Assembly (NCBI GenBank): GCA_036583965.1
Contig: JAZBQD010000026.1
Span: 2,973,400-3,037,399, forward strand
Source of the DNA: Prunella strophiata
Taxonomy: Eukaryota > Chordata > Aves > Passeriformes > Prunellidae
Direction: 5' to 3'
DNA: 64,000 nt
How positions within the stretch are numbered: position 1 is the first letter of the stretch; each line of letters starts with the position of its first letter. The translations under genes and the position numbers were made by a program. The notes under the pieces are model-generated. The model had not been told where the DNA came from. It searched no databases and saw only the letters and a program-made list of their open reading frames with translations. Below are positions 27,501-40,500 of this stretch, piece after piece.

Positions 27501-30500
27501 ATCTCATGATAGAGTTTTTACTGTGCTGATGGCTAGTACTGAACACTGTTTCTGGAACACAGCAATTTCAAGCAGGCTTTTATCAACAGCTCCTTCAAAT
27601 ACAAGGCACCATGCAAGGGCAGGACACCTGAGGTTAATAAACACACTTGACAAGTCCTAAATGCCATTAAAACAAGATACAAGATGCTATGAAAACTGGA
27701 ATAAATGCAGATACAAGTAATGCTAGAGCCCCCAGCAGGATTTTCTCCCAGGTCCAGGACTTGAGTCTGTTGACAAGTCCTGCTCCCCATCTATACTAGG
27801 CCTAGTGTCTTTAGCAAAGCACACAGAACTCCAGATCAAGTTATATTTCACCCTGCCCTACTCCAAACCTGCTGGGTTTCTTAACTTAAAGGCCATAGAG
27901 ATTATACTCCAGCAGTGTAATATAAATGCTATATGCAATATTGTTATAACAAACAACCTTTACAATTCCTACAGCCTGTGCCAAGAAGGACAGGACCAAT
28001 ATGATGTGGACTGACTCAGCTGAAGAGCTCCAGGCAGGGTCTGGAGAGGTTATTAATCCACAACCACTCCAGATTCTTGTCAGCACTCTTCACACCCCAT
28101 TCTCCCAAGTGGAGAAAGCCCCAGTTAAGGGCATTCAACTAAAGCTGGAAAGCAAGAACTCTGATGTGTGCATGGGATCAGAGTGATCCACAGCAGGGAA
28201 GGGGAACCAGAACAGCCAAGATTAACAAATCTTGGATTTGAGGCCACAGGAGAGACAGCAGAGTAAACGCAGAGCACAGTAGCACTATGAAAGCAGCAGG
28301 CTTGGTCTCTGCACTCACTGCTGAACATGGACCTGAGCCACTGTCCCAGCTGATGGCAGTGTGTGACAAAGCTACACACCCAAGGAACAAGCTGACCCCA
28401 CACTTCAGCCCTGGTTTGTAATACCACAGAATTACAGCTTGGAGCCATACAGGAAAACAACCAAAATACCCCAATGAACTGTGCAAAAGCACAATTTGTA
28501 AATACACAGTTCTTATTTTAATCAGTTATCAGCAAAGTTCATTACTCTGCCACAAACAAGTATGATACAGGCCAACATCCTCTCCCTGGGCTTTCATTTA
28601 TTTAAGGTGATGTCTAGAGCTGCAATAATCACATATTTGAGTCAGATACAAACTTGGTGTTCAAAACTGGGAATGAAAATGTTTTAGCAGTAAGTATCTA
28701 TAATATTATTTCTCATTCCCTGCGAGTTGCAGTGAGCCATTTCTTCTCACTATGTATTCTCACTTGGTGTTCTGTTAAGCTTCCAAGGAGAGCACAAGTC
28801 AGAAGTGTGCTGGAGAGCAGAAGGAGTAAAAATACAAAACATCATTACCTCGAGGCAAATCACTGCCACTGGGATCACAGGAGTAAGCTGGAAGAACAGC
28901 ACTGGCTTCTCCCACCTCACTTACTGGGGGAAGAGGAGCTGAATAAATTGGGAATGGCACTGAAGAAACTGCTACAATTGGAAGGAAACAAATGTCACCC
29001 AAAAAGTCAACTTTGCCATGGTATGTCAAATGAGTAAGGTGCTAAGTTACACAATTCAGCATGCACTTTGACACTTTGGTGCCCCTAAATACAGGCTCTA
29101 ACAAAATTCTGTTCAGCAATCACTTTGAAAGGTGTACAGAAGAAATTTTAAAACTTGCTGGGAAGGCTTCAATCTCTCAAGCCTTAATTGCACTTTTATC
29201 TGCAAGCTTGTATATCTGTATATCCCAGTTAAAGGAAAAAAAGCATTTTTCAATAATTTCTTCATATTAGAAGGCAGGCCAGATTTCTAGGGCAGATAGT
29301 TATGTAAGAGACCAACAGAGAACAGACTAATCACTTGAAGTCCTCAGAAGTGTGACAGTAAGCCCACTAAAACAAGGGAAGGTTTGAGACCTATCAGGAC
29401 AAAAATCTTCTGGACAGAAAACTGTTAAATATCCTTTTAGGTAGCCCACACCTCAAACACAGCAGCAGGTTGGCACCAGTGAGCAGACAGCTTTGAGAAC
29501 TGTGCTGACTAAACTCTCATGCAGAGTAGAAAAAAAAAAAAAAAAAAGAAAAGTGAGACAGAATTGAGCAGAATGGAAGGTGGAGATTTTTTTAAAATGC
29601 TAAATGAAAAGTTATAGAAGACAGGAGAAGTGCTCTTTGCAAGAAGGAAAACAGAGTTTTTTATAACTGCCATTTTCTAAGAGCAAAGCAGATAGAGCAC
29701 CTAAGGTGGAGAGTGCACCCTGTGACTACCCACAAACCTGATCTCCTTGTACAGAAGAAACTAAAGGTCACAAAAATAAACTGAAACACCCCAGCCAGTG
29801 ACTCTCCTGGAAGTGATAGTGTTCTAGAGGCTTGCTACCTCAACTCAAGAGGAAAATCAGCTGTAGGAAAGGGGAGGTGAAGGGAGCTGCACTGAACTTC
29901 TGACTTCTGGAAAGAATTTTCTAGCAAACATTTGGTGTTAATGGTTAAAGGTGGCAAGAGGGGAACCCAAAGCAGAGACCTCCAATTCCCATAAAAATTC
30001 AGGGGTAACAGCCCCTTCAAAACAAGAAGCCAGCAGCCAAGTTACAACTATGTAATTTTAAACCAAAGCAAGTGACTTTTTTTTTTAAGCCTTTTAACAC
30101 TTGTTTTGGATGAAGGGAGGAAAGGAGGGGAAGATGTAACTGAAAACTTGGAAATCCAAGTCCACAGCTGCAGTCTGTACACTCTACCTGGCCTCCCCAC
30201 AGAAAAGGGAGATACTATGACAGGCTGCACTGCTGTTTGTGGGGGAGCTGCTGTTATGACACTGGCTGGAGTGGAGGCAGCAGAATTTGAAGAGAGACCT
30301 GTAGCTGGAGCAGTATAAACATCTGTGGAGGTGGAAACTGTTGCAGAGTTCACCAACACCTGGAAAAGAGTCAAGAGTATTCAACAGTCTGCCTCTGCAA
30401 CTGGCTTTGACAAAGACTATGAAGATACCACACACTTCAAAAATTCTCACTTTGCTTAAATCCATCTTGTAAATCCTAGTTGTAAAGGCATTAACTATCC

Positions 30501-33500
30501 AAACTCTGTAAAAATTAGCTTGAAAATACCAGTTTAGAGTTGCAGACACCTGCAAGGCATCTTGTGTTTTGCCTGTATTTGCAGGGAATTGCATTCTCTG
30601 CTGCCAGAGGCTGTGAGGGGTCCCCAGAAACTGTCACAGTCCAGGCAGAGTGGTTACCTCTCTGCAGGGCCACCACAATGAGGTGTGAGATACAGTTCAG
30701 AGTACCAGGCACTACCTTCTGGGGATAGCTGTAGGAAGCCACTTCATCTTGAGGTGACACCGAGACTGGCCCTTCTTCCTGAAGGGATTCCAAAGCAAAG
30801 CATGGTCCATTTCAGTGGCAAGAGAAGCCACAAGGCACACACACCACACCCTTATTTTTATTTTTAAATTCATGGACTATACATCCAGAGTGTCTTTTGT
30901 AGCTCAGTTAAACACAGTTTTATTCTGGCATGCTCAGGACTGCTTTCACACCCACTGTGGAGCAGCAGGTGACTAAAGATTTAGTTTCAAGTAAAAAAAA
31001 AATTAAATTATAAGATAAGTTCTACTACAGATGAGATCTCTCCAGTCCCACAGAGGAGGACTAAGATTAACTGGAATATAACCTGAAGGGTGGCCTGATA
31101 AAAGCAAGTGCTGTCTGCAGCAGAGAAGTAAACAGTACTCAAATACACACTCTCCCTTTGCAGAGGGAAATGTGGAAAATCAATGTATCCAGTGCAATTC
31201 AGACTGTACTGGCAGACTCAGATAAAAACCTCACCATTTAGTGAGGAAAAGGATGGTGAATACATAAAGGAATGCTGATTTATTTCTTTTATTAAATCTC
31301 TAGCCTACTATGTATCCAAGGACAATTTCCAAGAATGCCACACACCTCAAAGATCTCAAATTGAACAGCCTGTGAGTAAAGCTTACCAAGTTTGCTGTAG
31401 GTTCTGCTGAACTAAACACTGTTGCAGTTTCACAGCTGGGATCTGGAGAACATAGGCAAAATTAATTGAGAAGAGCTGCACCAAATATAAGCCTTCAGAA
31501 ACATATAAAAGCTCATAATTGAATGTATTACATTCACCAAATGTTTCATTAGTAAAGACTTAACTTTTACTTACCTGGAGATACATAGATATATTCCTCA
31601 TGAAATTTCCCTACAAGGGAAAGAGAACAGGAAGTTTTGATTCAGGGGGAAAAAAACAGGGGAAGGCAAAAAAGCTTAAACCTGGAATTACTGCAATTAT
31701 ATTTCAGTGCATCTATTAATAACCTGCTTTCAATATCATCTCACTTTGTGTCCTCTAGGAGATGTGAAGGAACCTACTTCTGACAATGAAAAGCACATTG
31801 ACAATCTCTGAAATATTTTTTTGCCTATTAATCCTTTAAGAACTCACCATTTTCACTTGCTTCTTCCTCCTCCTCTAAGGCACTCAGGGTCTGCTTGTTA
31901 GATGGAACAGAGTTTGGACCTCTCCTTGCTACCCAAAATGTCCCTGGACCATGCACAATGGGAGCATGGCTACTGTGGCTCTGAAAAGCAAGGCCAGAAG
32001 CACACATTTAGAAATCATTTAGCACCTTTCCATGCTCTCTAGACAGACACACAGAACCAGGCTGGCAGACCCAGCTTGCTGCAACCAAAGCTTACTAGAA
32101 GTATCATCTGTGTGTCCATTCCAATGCAACAAACATTTCTTTCCTTTTCCTTCTGCTCTGCCTTGCAAACTTAAGGCAATTCAGCAGCTTTACCACTGTC
32201 TTGTGCCATGCAGTCAAGCTGCTCCCTCCCAGAGCTCAGCCAGCTTTACCCCAAGCTCTAACAAAGCTGCAGAGGAGAGAGCAGATCCCAGACAAGGCTG
32301 CTACCCCCAGCATGCATTAGTGCATTCCTCATTCTAGAGCATTCCCCCCACACCAGCAGCAGATCAGCTCATCCAAACACTGATCATCATGGAGAAAGAT
32401 CATCTTCAGTCACAACCAGTGGAACCAGAAGGTGGCTGCTGGCACAGACAGCAGTGCTTGCACTAGACTGACCCACACATGCAACCCTGACTATTTCAGA
32501 GAGCAGCACACCCCAAGGTTGCCCACAGCACTCCTTCAGTTTTTACATGCCCTTTGCTGCTGCACTGAAATCAATCTTTAGCTGCACCCCAGTTTAAAAG
32601 ATCAGCTCTCTGAAGGAGGAATGTAGGATTGAGATGCTTGAGTAAATAAGTTGATTCATCTTGTGCTGGCTAAGGTGACACTCAAAGCTCTCCTCAGAAG
32701 ACTTTGGTGACTATGAGATCGATAAAGTGCTCAGAGAGGCTTCAAAGATTTCCAAGGTTGAAGGAAGAAGTGGCAAGTCAGAAGATTCTCCCACCAGGCC
32801 TCTGGCAGCATGGCAGAGTCCTCTGTGAGATGCATCTTTCCCCAGGAAATGTCACATTCCTTTACTAAACAAGACAAGGAAGAGACAGAGAAAAAGCTTT
32901 GGCATTGACAATAACAAAGTCACTGAATGAACATGAAAACCTATTCATTAGGAGCTGCAGGCAAGTCTAGCAAAGGGGGAGAAAAAGCCACTGAGCTGTA
33001 TTGATTTCATGTTGAAAAAAAGAAATTGCAGGATAATGTGTCCTTATTCCTTGGCACTCTTGGAGGAAAAATCAGAGCAAAGATTACAGATCTAGTACAT
33101 CAGAGCAAAGAAAAAATGACTGGTGCTGAAACAGCCCTAGGCATATTCTCTCTCCCTCATTTAAATATGAGTCTAACAATAGTTCACTGCTTCAACACAG
33201 AAAAAAAATTCAAACATACCAGGTTGGTTTCATTTTTTTTTTAATCTGTTTTCATATTCAGATACCTATGTACAAATTGATTTTTTTAGCACTTTTTTTG
33301 GACTTGGTTTAGACTACAAATAAAGAAAAAATAACATTTTAGACTTGAAGAATATGCTTTGCCACTTATCTATAACTCAATAAAAAGACTGCTTTAAGAA
33401 AAGCCTAGGTTTGCAATTTTTTCCTGTTTCTGTAGCAGAAGAAACTGTGTCAGGAACAACATGTTAATCCAAAACATCACAACTACAAATTCATAGGAAA

Positions 33501-36500
33501 AAATACCCAGGCTATCACTATCCAGTTTCTGAATCTTGTTACCCAAACGATAAATTATAGTGTGGCAAACAAGTGAAAAGCTTTCTCCCACAATGTTTAG
33601 AGTTAGACAGACATGCACAGGAGGAAAAGATTTTGTTTCCAAACTGCAATAGAAAGGAGAAACATGATTATGTTTATGAAAATATGCTTAAAAGAAAACA
33701 AGTGATGCTACTGAGGATACAAAGAAGGGGAATATCTAGAAAAACTGATGTTTCAAGCAGGTTTTACAGGAACTAGACTAATTTCAGTCTTCCATTGTCA
33801 AAAATGCATTCACTGCTAAACCTTACTCCAAGAAAACAAAAAAAACCCCTGTTGTATATTTAGGTAAAGAATCACTGTGCATTTAGTTTCCCCCTCCTCC
33901 TCCTCTCTGAGAGGCTTCAGCTTACCCTTTGTTCATAACTCACAGGCAGAGCAGGAAAAGCAGTGTCATCTCCTTCAATTTCACAGAAAGTTACAGTTTC
34001 TTCTGGCCCCTGGGGCTCCTCGGCAGCCCCTGGCACGAAGCCGTACTGGCACTCCTTGTTCACACAGGGCAGCGGGCGGCGGCTGCGGCTGTACGAGCTG
34101 GGGGAACCAGAGAGGGCTGAGCAGTCACCACCTGCACTGCCTGCTCAGTTTGAACTCAGTTCTTTCTGCAGAGCCACCAAGAAACCTGCTCTTTCACACT
34201 CTGCTGCAAACAGGCAATTGCTGCCCCAGCATCCTACCCTGTCGCCCTGATTTTTTAAGTTTCTCTAAAACCTTCTGATGTTTACATTCTTGTGCAGAAC
34301 TTTCTCACACACTTTTTGTAAATAACTTATTGTTTTGTCTTCCTCTGTGGGGGAAGAGCAACTTGATGGACTGTTGAGTTGTCCAGTGGCATTGAGGAGG
34401 TGACACTGTCACCTTCTAATGACACTGGCATTTCAGAAAACTATAAATGGAGTCAGAATTCAATAAACTTCCTCTTTTTGCTCTCTCGCTCCTTGCAAAG
34501 AGCTGCTGTCCACGTTGTGTTGTTTGTGCTCTACAGCGACAGTACCCAATGCCTGGTAGAGCAATTTCTGGTGGAAAGGTTTGTTGTCACTCACCAGGAC
34601 AAGTTGTCATAATTCTGACAGCCTCTCTTCCCTGGGCTGGGGTAGAATGCTATCTGAGGGCCAAGCATGTTGTGCCTGTCTATAAATCGGGCAGATCCTC
34701 TGAGTTTAAACCAAAACTCACTGAAAAACTGAGGGGAAAAAGTGCAACTACCAGAAGTGCCCCTCAGCTGTAGTTTTACCTGAACAGCACAAACTCTCTC
34801 CTAACCCACCTGCAGCAAGAGTGAATAGGAAACAAGCAGCCAACTCATGTTTGCAAAGCTCCCTACCTCGGCACGCCGGAGTCACGGTGCTGTCTGGGAG
34901 GATTCTGCTGGTGATAGGGTTTGTAGGGTGCCATGCCTGCACCTCCCTGGGAGCAGTGGATGGGAGGGAAGCGCCCTGAGGGAGCACTGTGCTGCAGCCG
35001 GGGTGGCAGCACTGGCTGTCCTCTGCTGTAAGCCACAGCCATGAACACTTCCTTCCCACGGACCTTCTTGAGCATCCTCTTCCGTGTTTTCATATCCATC
35101 TCTGCAGTTTCCATTGAGGACAGAAAAGAGATTGATAGCTTAAATCTGAGCTATAGTCTCAAATGATAAAGAGGAGAAAGCCTGTTGCAGAAAAAGTGCA
35201 TTGTAAATATGGAAACTACAGACCCTTTTAAAGGATCAAGCAGGAATTTTACATGATGAGGATACAAACATCTGACATGGGAGTGCCTTCCCAGCTTCAG
35301 CTGATCCAACAAGTACTCAGTGTTAAACCCTCTCTATGCAGGCTGCATTTATTTATAAAAGTAAAAGATCTCAAAACTCCTCCTCCAAATTAAACTGAAG
35401 CCACATTTAAGTGGGTCTCTGGTCCATCCATGCATCCCTGCTAATGCCAGGTCAGACAAGCTCCCTGGTTCACTGACATGTCTTTTAGATGGTTCTCAAG
35501 TGGCAAATTTGTTCTGGGCAATTTTGAGCAATACCAAATTTTCTCTGTATTTCAACAGATTTGCTCTTTTGCAAAGTCAAATTCATCCCTGTCTGAAAGA
35601 GCTTTCCATCAAACCCCTGCAGTGGCCAAGCTTTACATCACAGGGTGAACTGAGTCCCTTCCAATAGCCTAAGACTGCTACAGTAACAACTCTCATGAGC
35701 AACTCCCCTACTTCCCCAGGGAAGAAATGCTTCTGGAAGCCTTGTACAAACCTATTCCTGAGAAGTGTCCACCTGTTACTTTCTGATAAGCTCCTCCTCT
35801 TCTGTTGTGAGCCATACTCCAAGCAAGGACAGGAGCCACTTGGGACACTGGCTTTAAGTTTGCCAAAGGAACTGTGTGCCTGCAGGAAGGACACCCATGT
35901 TAGCAGTGTCCCAGGGATACACCCTGCACAATTAGCTCAAGCAACACCAAGGACAGAGGAAATAGCTTGTGGAAATAAATAATCTGTTTTTCTGGCACCA
36001 GGCACACATTACTGCTACTTGTTTAATAAGAAAAGACAAGGCTAGGCTGTAGTTTAAACACTATTTACTTCCTGGGTCAAGTCTCTCTCCCCTGCCTGCA
36101 TTTGTATGCCTCCAGAGGTACACCTCAAAGCAGGGGACAACACAGAATTTTTGCAGAATGTTGTCAATCCCAGCTTTGGAGGAGAGTGAATGATTGAACA
36201 GCAAGGGGGAGAGAAAGTGATTAGATTCACCAGAAGTACCAATTATTTTGTTGCTTGGGTACAACATAAAAACTCCACAGAAACCCAACAGCAGAGGGCA
36301 ATTTGCTCTCTGTGAATTAAGCCCAAACTGTAAAGATCACTTTTACATGCCAGTGAAGGAAGAGCAGCAAGATTTCACAGAGAGCATTACAATAATGGTT
36401 TTGGTCATTAGAAATTCAAGAAAAAAACCCCAAAGCACTCAACCAGAAAGGAGTTTAAACTTGAAGTCATCACCAGACTGCTTACTTTTCTGCCGAGCTC

Positions 36501-37553
36501 CTCAACAAATACAGTCAATGTGTTGCTATCCTGTCCAACTTCCTGGATGTGAGCATTGTAATACTTCTCTCCTGGTTCCAGACGCACCTGGAGAGAGAAC
36601 AAGGGAAACTCTAAAATATCTTAAACTTCATCAGAATATTGTCCACAAACCACTGCTCCCAGCCAGTCCCATATTACTGAGCTGGCCCAGGAGTCTCAAA
36701 TACTTCTTCAAAATGACAACCAATATATAGAGCACTGTGCTAACTTCAGGGAGCATAAAAAGAAATAAAATCAGTCTTGTGAGAAACTGAGAGGAAAGAT
36801 ACCAGCTCCCTAACTTATTTTTTATCCCTTGTGCCCAGCAGATAAGTGCGAAGGAACACTGCTGCTTAAGAACTTGAGGAGAACAGAAGATAAAGTAGGA
36901 AAAGGAAAGCTCTGCTCAGTGAAAAACAAGTCACTGAGTGAATCATTAGCACTACCTTAACGATTGATTAAAAAAAAATACACCCTCACTACATAGGACA
37001 TCAAAATACAAAGAAAACTGACCTTCCTTACAGCATCTCCTGTCCAGATCATTCTACTCCTCCCTTTTTTAGCCCTTCCCTTTTTATTTTATATATATAT
37101 ATATATATATTTAGCTCTTCCCTTTTTATATTTGATACTTCACTGTTGAGAAAGATAAGACTATCCAGAACTTGTTGCTTAGCCCAAGTGAAAAATCCAA
37201 AGACATCTACATCAAAAGCACCCCCTGTGCATTTTGAGCTCTGCCTGGAACTTCCACACTCAGAGAATGCAGATGACTGGTTTACACTTGAATCCCCAAA
37301 CTGCTTTTATATCAGACTACCAAGTTCAAAGGTAGATTTTAGAAAGAAATTACATATAAAAGAACATCTACAGGGAAGAGAATGACAAAAGCATTAGAAA
37401 ATTCTATGAAATCAAATGATTTCATGGTTTATCATAGTCCATTTAAAGTAACAGTTTATCATAACTGAGTCTCCTTTGAGTACTAACCTGACACTTATCT
37501 CCTAAATAGTACTGTCTCCCAGCAAACACCATGTAGTCAGTTTTTTGAAGCTC

Positions 37554-37584
<31 letters not shown>

Positions 37585-40500
37585 GGGGGAAAAAAACCCT
37601 TTAAGCTACTGTTCTTTTTTCACATATTCTACAAATACTTCATGATAGCAGCCAACTACAATTTATAGGCCAATTGAGTTAAATACTTCCTGTGCATACC
37701 TGAATATTCCCCATAGTAATAGTGGAGTAACTCTAGATGTTCTTACAATAGACCATAACCAGGCTAAGTCACATGAGACCAGCAACAGCCAGATAATGCA
37801 GCAAGCAGCACTGCTACAACACTGCAGCTTCTGTGGTGGCACAGAGCTAATCCTGCATTAATACAAATCCTGAAATTAAGAATGTTGGACATCTCTTATC
37901 TTGCCAGAGTCCCAGTGGCACTTGGCAAACATGAAATGTCATCCAGGAAAAGCTAACATTGCCTAAAGTATCCTTGCTGCTAGATTTCAGCTTTTTTTAC
38001 CTCTGTTCCTTGCCTGGCTTCTCTGCACGTCAGTATTCTACACAGATAATTGGTTACCACACTCTGTTCCAAGAATTTTAATGATCCTCATTACTGATTA
38101 CGCCTGTGGTGAAATGCTGGAGTTCTTCAGCATGCAAAGCACTTTGGGTCAGACATCAAGTATCACTTAAAAACTTATCTTTCTTGGTAACTTCTTGCTT
38201 TACAGATCAGCCACAGTGAATGCCAAAAAGCAGCCAACCTTTCCCAAGCCACGAGAACCACAAAATCTCTGCAGAATGTTCAAGCCCAGGAGGCAGGAGA
38301 AAAACTCATCTGACAGATCTCAATGCTAAATTTGAGATCTTCATTATTATACAATTCTGAGGCCAAAATCATGCTCTAAAAAGAAGTCTTTGCACACATG
38401 CTGTAACAAAAAACTCTCACATTTGAATGCTTTCCAATACAACAGAATGGCAACAGAGTTCTGTGCTCTGCTTTGAATCCTCCTATTTCCTGTGTACAGT
38501 CAAGGAGTAGCAGCAATCAGATTTTTAGCAATGTTGTACCATTATACAGTATCAGAAGCTGGGTATTTTGTACTTTGAATGTCAGACAGGAAACCAAGAA
38601 CGTCCTACCTACAGCTATCTGCTGGGTTCACCTGTGCCCTTCACATGTCAGCTGTGAAGAAACAGGTGACAGGACTCAAGATTCATAAATTTAATTCTAA
38701 TCCTACTACAGGAAGAGTTTTTTAACTTTTTCCTGTCCGAAGATACCTTTTCTACTGTCCAGCCAAACATCAAACTCCACATTCCGATAGATGGTAGAGT
38801 CCAGTGCCTTTAGCACTTTATAAGGAACAGGCATCTTTGGAGGATTTTCTGGAGGCTAAAAACAGAATTGGAATGGAGCATTAACAAGTGCATTTCATGT
38901 GTTCAGCACAGTCTCTATTCTGCTAGCAGCTGTGCACCATTAAAAAAAGTACAGATGCTATTTCCCAAAATTTTCACTTCCACTGTATTTCCCTAAAAAC
39001 TAAAACTCAAGAGTATGAAAACAGATCCAGGCACTCAGGTGCTGAGCAAACTTGACTCTGGAAAGCAGAACAGGCTCAAGAGTAACACTTGGCATTGTTC
39101 TGTACTCAAAATGAATCAAAGGAAGCCAACCAGACCAATGAAGCCACAGCTTCAAAAGTAAGTGAGACTTTCATTTATTGTATCTGAAAACTCTACTTCT
39201 GTAGAGTTTCTAGAAGTATTCTGAAGCAACTTATACTATGGTCAAGACAAAAGTGAACTAATTTAAAACACATTCTGGGAAAACAAACAAGTTAGGGAAA
39301 CATCTGCTGAGCTCCATCTTTTGGAGGAAATAAAAAACACCAAGAAAAGGACTAGAGAATTTCAGAAAGTAAAAGAGCATTTCCAATTTAAGAGAAACTC
39401 AAGGGCAGAACCAAAAGACAAGTAGATGGAAGAAATAAGCCACTCACAAATCAAAAATATATTTTTAGAAAGTGGTAATGAGGATTTAGCCCTAACAAGG
39501 GTAACATCATACAACAGGAAAAAAAAAAAAAAACCCAAAAACAAACCATAAGGATTTTTCCCCAAACTGCCAAACCTTTTGTTCTTCAATGCCTTGTTTG
39601 AACTTGGTTTCCTGTGGGTTGTCAGTATCATTGCCTTCCCAGTCGTCCAGTCTAAAAAATGGAAAATAAGATTACAAAAGCCACAACACACAATTTCTAG
39701 CCAGGATTAATATCACCAACTGTTCAAACAACCTGAAAAAGCACCATGGTGCCATCAAGTGGCACATTTTGCCTTAAACACCAGCAAGGTGCAATGCAGT
39801 GCAGGACCAGCCTTTTCCAAGCTTTAAGAAGTTGACCTTTGCTTGTTCCAATACCCACCCCTAATGAGGGCTACTGCTTGCATTAGGAAAGGATGAAGGT
39901 GATCCCACTGACTGAATTCTTGCACTGTCAAGGACAAAAAGACACTCTGTGCCAGGTGCCACCAAACCAGTGCTGTCTGCAAGCATTCAGAGGCAGCTCT
40001 CAAGCCTTTCAGAGCTATGGAGGCTTAGAGGAGTCATAAGTTTCTCATTTAAAAAATAATAAGAAAGCTCCAATGAATGAGAAGCAATTTTACTTACAAA
40101 TAAGCTGTCATTTTACAGAGTAACACACAACTATAACACAGCCTGCAGCAGAGGACAGTCAATTACGTGGCACTTCCCAGCTCCAAGGAAAGCACACTCT
40201 CTTCCATGATACACTTGAGCTTTGTGTTTTTGTCATAACATAGGAAAAGAAGAGTTAATATTCCATAAAAATTCATAGAAACTTGGAAAAGTTGTCCTCT
40301 GCAAGGTTTTTAAGTTTGTTTTTTTTTTTTGCTTTCCTCTTACCAGATCCCCTTCCCAACATACTACCTCTTTTCTGATGGATTTCTGGGCACTTTTTCA
40401 TGGAGACAACCAAAGTTTGCATCCTCACTTCCTACAGGAGCACTGTTTCTGTTCTTCTTGGATCCACTTCGAAACACCTCAACTGCAGACCTTAATTCTT

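Noticed and set aside
35583..35894. Continuous 103-codon minus-strand frame over ALG13 exon 12 and its flank
   Set aside because: It is in the wrong register: the HTVPLANLK register matches the family, and the long frame runs into introns.
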